From: an uncultured Bacillota bacterium
GTDB lineage: Bacteria; Bacillota; Dehalobacteriia; UBA7702
Direction: 5' to 3'
DNA: 7,431 nt
NCBI GenBank assembly: GCA_902766525.1
Contig: CACXDX010000039.1
Location: 1-7,431, forward strand
Made by a program: the position numbers and the translations under genes
Shown here: one piece after another, positions 5,540 through 7,431 of the stretch
Layout of the letters: every line of letters begins with the position of its first letter
Numbering within the stretch: position 1 is the first letter of the stretch
The notes under the pieces: model-generated
The model's input: only the letters and a program-made list of their open reading frames with translations
Database searches by the model: none
Told to the model about the DNA's origin: nothing

Positions 5540-7431
5540 ATGTTAACACCGAGAGTTCAGAGGATGCGGGAAAAATATTTTAATACCATTCCCGCAATTA
5601 CAGCGGAAAGACTTGTGCTGGCGACCGAGGCATATCAAAAATATGCCGGTGATGCCATCCCGATTTTCCGGGCTGAAGTCGTAAATCATATTATGGAAAA
5701 TATGACGACGCTGATCATGGAAGATGAACTCATCGTCGGTACCGAGACCAATGTTTACCGCGGCGCCAACCTTCATCCCGAGTTTCAGTCCAGCTCCTGG
5801 TATATCAGTGATATCGATGATTTTTCCACCCGGAGCAAGGATCCGTATTACATTTCTCCCGAGGATAAAGAGACCATTCTTGAAACATTGAAGTATTGGG
5901 AAGGCAAGTCCATGGAGGATCTTTCCGGCGCGGCAATGCCTGCACATATTCGGGAATTGGAAAAGGATGACATTATCTGTGTAGGTTTGGAAAACGGTGT
6001 TTCCGGTGAGACCGTATGTGATCATGAGAAAATCCTTACTGTCGGCATACGCGGGTATATCGATGAATGCAGAAAGAATATCGAGAGCATCGTTCCCCAG
6101 ACCCAGGAGGAACAGGCTAAAGTTGATTTCTGGAAAGCCTGTATCATTCAGGCTGAAGGTCTGATCACCTATGCCCACCGTATGGCTGATGAAGCCGAAA
6201 GGCAAGCGAAAGATTGTAAAGACGAAAAACGCAGACGGGAATTACTGACGATTGCGGAGAACTGCCGCATTGTTCCGGAAAATCCGCCTCGCACTTTCCA
6301 GCAGGCGCTTCAGTCCATCTGGTTCGTTCACGTTTATTTCTATATTGAAGTATGTACCACGGCTTGCGGTTTCGGTCGTTTTGATCAATATATGTGGCCG
6401 TATTATAAGAAGGATGTTATCGATGAAAAAAATATTAGCCGGGAAGAAGCCCTGGAAATGCTTGAATGCTTCTATCTCAAATGCTGTGAAGTATACGAAG
6501 TCCGCGATAACTGGTATGCAACATCTTTTGCGGGATACCCCATGTGGGAGATTCTTGTTGTTGGCGGCCAAACTGCTGATGCCAAAGATGCTACCAATGA
6601 TCTTTCCTTCCTCTGTCTGGAAGCGGCGGACGATCTTCAAACCACTCAGCCTGTTCTTGCCGTACGTGTTTGGGAAGAAACACCGGAAGAATTAATCCGT
6701 TTCGGCTGCAAAATGATCCAGGAAGGACAGGCGAATCCCGGCTTCTTTAATGACAATGCCGCGATTCCGATGGCCATCGGCAAGGGCGGAACTTTGGAAG
6801 AAGCGCGTGACTGGACGATTGTCGGCTGTATCCAGGCGGGTCCCGGCGGCGGCGGTACGGATGGCTCTCCCGACGCCGGTTACGTCAATATGGGCAAAAT
6901 GATTGAGTTTGTCCTTCATAACGGTGTCGATCCCGCCACCGGAAAGCTGCAGGGGTTGCAGACAGGGGATCCCAGAGATTTTAAAAATATCGAAGAATTC
7001 AAAGATGCCTTGAAAAAGCAGATCATTCATCATTACGGTTTGATTCGCACAGGCTATAATTTAATGCAGAGCATTCATATGAATCGTTATCCGGTGATTT
7101 TTGCGTCGATGGTAACCAAGGGTTGTGTTGAAAGCGGAAAATCCGTCCAGCACGGAGGCGCCAAATATTCTACCTGCGGGCTATATGTTACCGGCGCGGC
7201 CAATCTCGCCGACAGTATTGCCGCCGTTGAAAAATGCGTATTTGAGGATCATGATGTATCCATGGATGAGCTGATCGAAGCTTGTGATACCAACTTTGAG
7301 GGCAGAGAAAGACTGCGCCAGCTCCTTCTTAATAAGCCGGAAAAATACGGCAACAACAAAGAACATGTCGATGCCATTTACAGAGAGATGATGCATCACA
7401 TCGGTGATACCGTTCAGAAATGGCCGGATGC
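5540..7431 (+). CDS. Glycyl radical enzyme of the PFL/dehydratase superfamily, atypical active site (3' truncated)
   Basis: 630 residues of a glycyl radical enzyme are visible. The PFL-like barrel is present, but the C-terminal glycyl radical domain (RVxGY-type motif) and stop lie past the window. GGGAGGA (5529-5535) precedes the ATG by 4 bases. Family features: RLVLATEAYQKYAG (24-37), DELIVGTET (62-70), CRIVPENPPRTFQQALQSIW (242-261), GRFDQYMWPYY (279-289), GQANPGFFNDNAAI (396-409), GCIQAGPGGGG (429-439), GYVNMGKMIEFVLHNGVDP (447-465), QTGDPRDF (474-481), VQHGGAKYS (536-544), ANLADSIAAV (554-563). C430 should be the thiyl-radical residue. The catalytic Glu of GCxE dehydratases is Gln432, the PGHT His region reads SGET (E157), and the dehydratase Asp before GRxDQ is not apparent. 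No encapsulation-type N-terminal extension is seen. It needs a radical-SAM activase, not visible here. The substrate is unknown; a plain PFL is excluded by the lack of a Cys-Cys pair. Confidence 0.93.
   Translation, partial: MLTPRVQRMREKYFNTIPAITAERLVLATEAYQKYAGDAIPIFRAEVVNHIMENMTTLIMEDELIVGTETNVYRGANLHPEFQSSSWYISDIDDFSTRSKDPYYISPEDKETILETLKYWEGKSMEDLSGAAMPAHIRELEKDDIICVGLENGVSGETVCDHEKILTVGIRGYIDECRKNIESIVPQTQEEQAKVDFWKACIIQAEGLITYAHRMADEAERQAKDCKDEKRRRELLTIAENCRIVPENPPRTFQQALQSIWFVHVYFYIEVCTTACGFGRFDQYMWPYYKKDVIDEKNISREEALEMLECFYLKCCEVYEVRDNWYATSFAGYPMWEILVVGGQTADAKDATNDLSFLCLEAADDLQTTQPVLAVRVWEETPEELIRFGCKMIQEGQANPGFFNDNAAIPMAIGKGGTLEEARDWTIVGCIQAGPGGGGTDGSPDAGYVNMGKMIEFVLHNGVDPATGKLQGLQTGDPRDFKNIEEFKDALKKQIIHHYGLIRTGYNLMQSIHMNRYPVIFASMVTKGCVESGKSVQHGGAKYSTCGLYVTGAANLADSIAAVEKCVFEDHDVSMDELIEACDTNFEGRERLRQLLLNKPEKYGNNKEHVDAIYREMMHHIGDTVQKWPD

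Noticed and set aside
5543..6205. 220-codon minus-strand open frame
   Set aside because: Antisense to the start of the glycyl radical enzyme, which has clear family motifs, a promoter and a ribosome binding site. The antisense product has no recognisable features.
6252..6695. 147-codon plus-strand frame inside the glycyl radical enzyme gene
   Set aside because: Same-strand shadow in another frame; the main frame is continuous through it with conserved motifs.

Overview
The window looks like chromosomal DNA of an anaerobic low-to-moderate-GC member of the Bacillota (Clostridia or Negativicutes type). The evidence is strong AGGAGG-type ribosome binding sites, clean TTGAnn/TATAAT-type promoters, a Gram-positive-style lipoprotein, a clostridial-type Rrf2 regulator and MnmA, and an oxygen-sensitive glycyl radical enzyme. 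I see no insertion sequence, phage gene, tRNA, rRNA or CRISPR array. The exact taxon cannot be fixed from this sequence alone.

Left part (1-2922, plus strand): four closely spaced co-directional genes that share sulfur chemistry. They are the 3' end of a cysteine synthase gene (cysK), an Rrf2/IscR/CymR-type regulator with three candidate Fe-S cysteines, mnmA (tRNA 2-thiouridylase) and a larE-like sulfur transferase. Gaps are 53, 41 and 14 bp, with no terminator between them, so they are probably one operon. A perfect 32-bp palindrome flanked by A and T runs (2891-2922) closes it and serves the convergent gene as well.

Middle part (2936-5343, minus strand): a HerA-like/DUF853 P-loop ATPase with an Ala/Lys/Glu-rich helical tail has its own promoter (4613-4642). 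Upstream of it is a secreted lipoprotein built from two related modules. The second module carries a cystatin-like QxVxG motif (QIVSG).

Right part (5344-7431): a 196-bp divergent intergenic region holds two back-to-back sigma-A-like promoters and small palindromes. It is followed by a glycyl radical enzyme of the PFL/dehydratase superfamily, which runs off the window after 630 residues. Its thiyl-radical cysteine is obvious (Cys430 in GCIQ), but the Glu, His and Asp that dehydratases of this superfamily use appear to be replaced. It is therefore probably not a glycerol, propanediol, choline or hydroxyproline type enzyme, and it is the most interesting item here. Its glycyl radical domain and its activating enzyme would lie to the right of the window.
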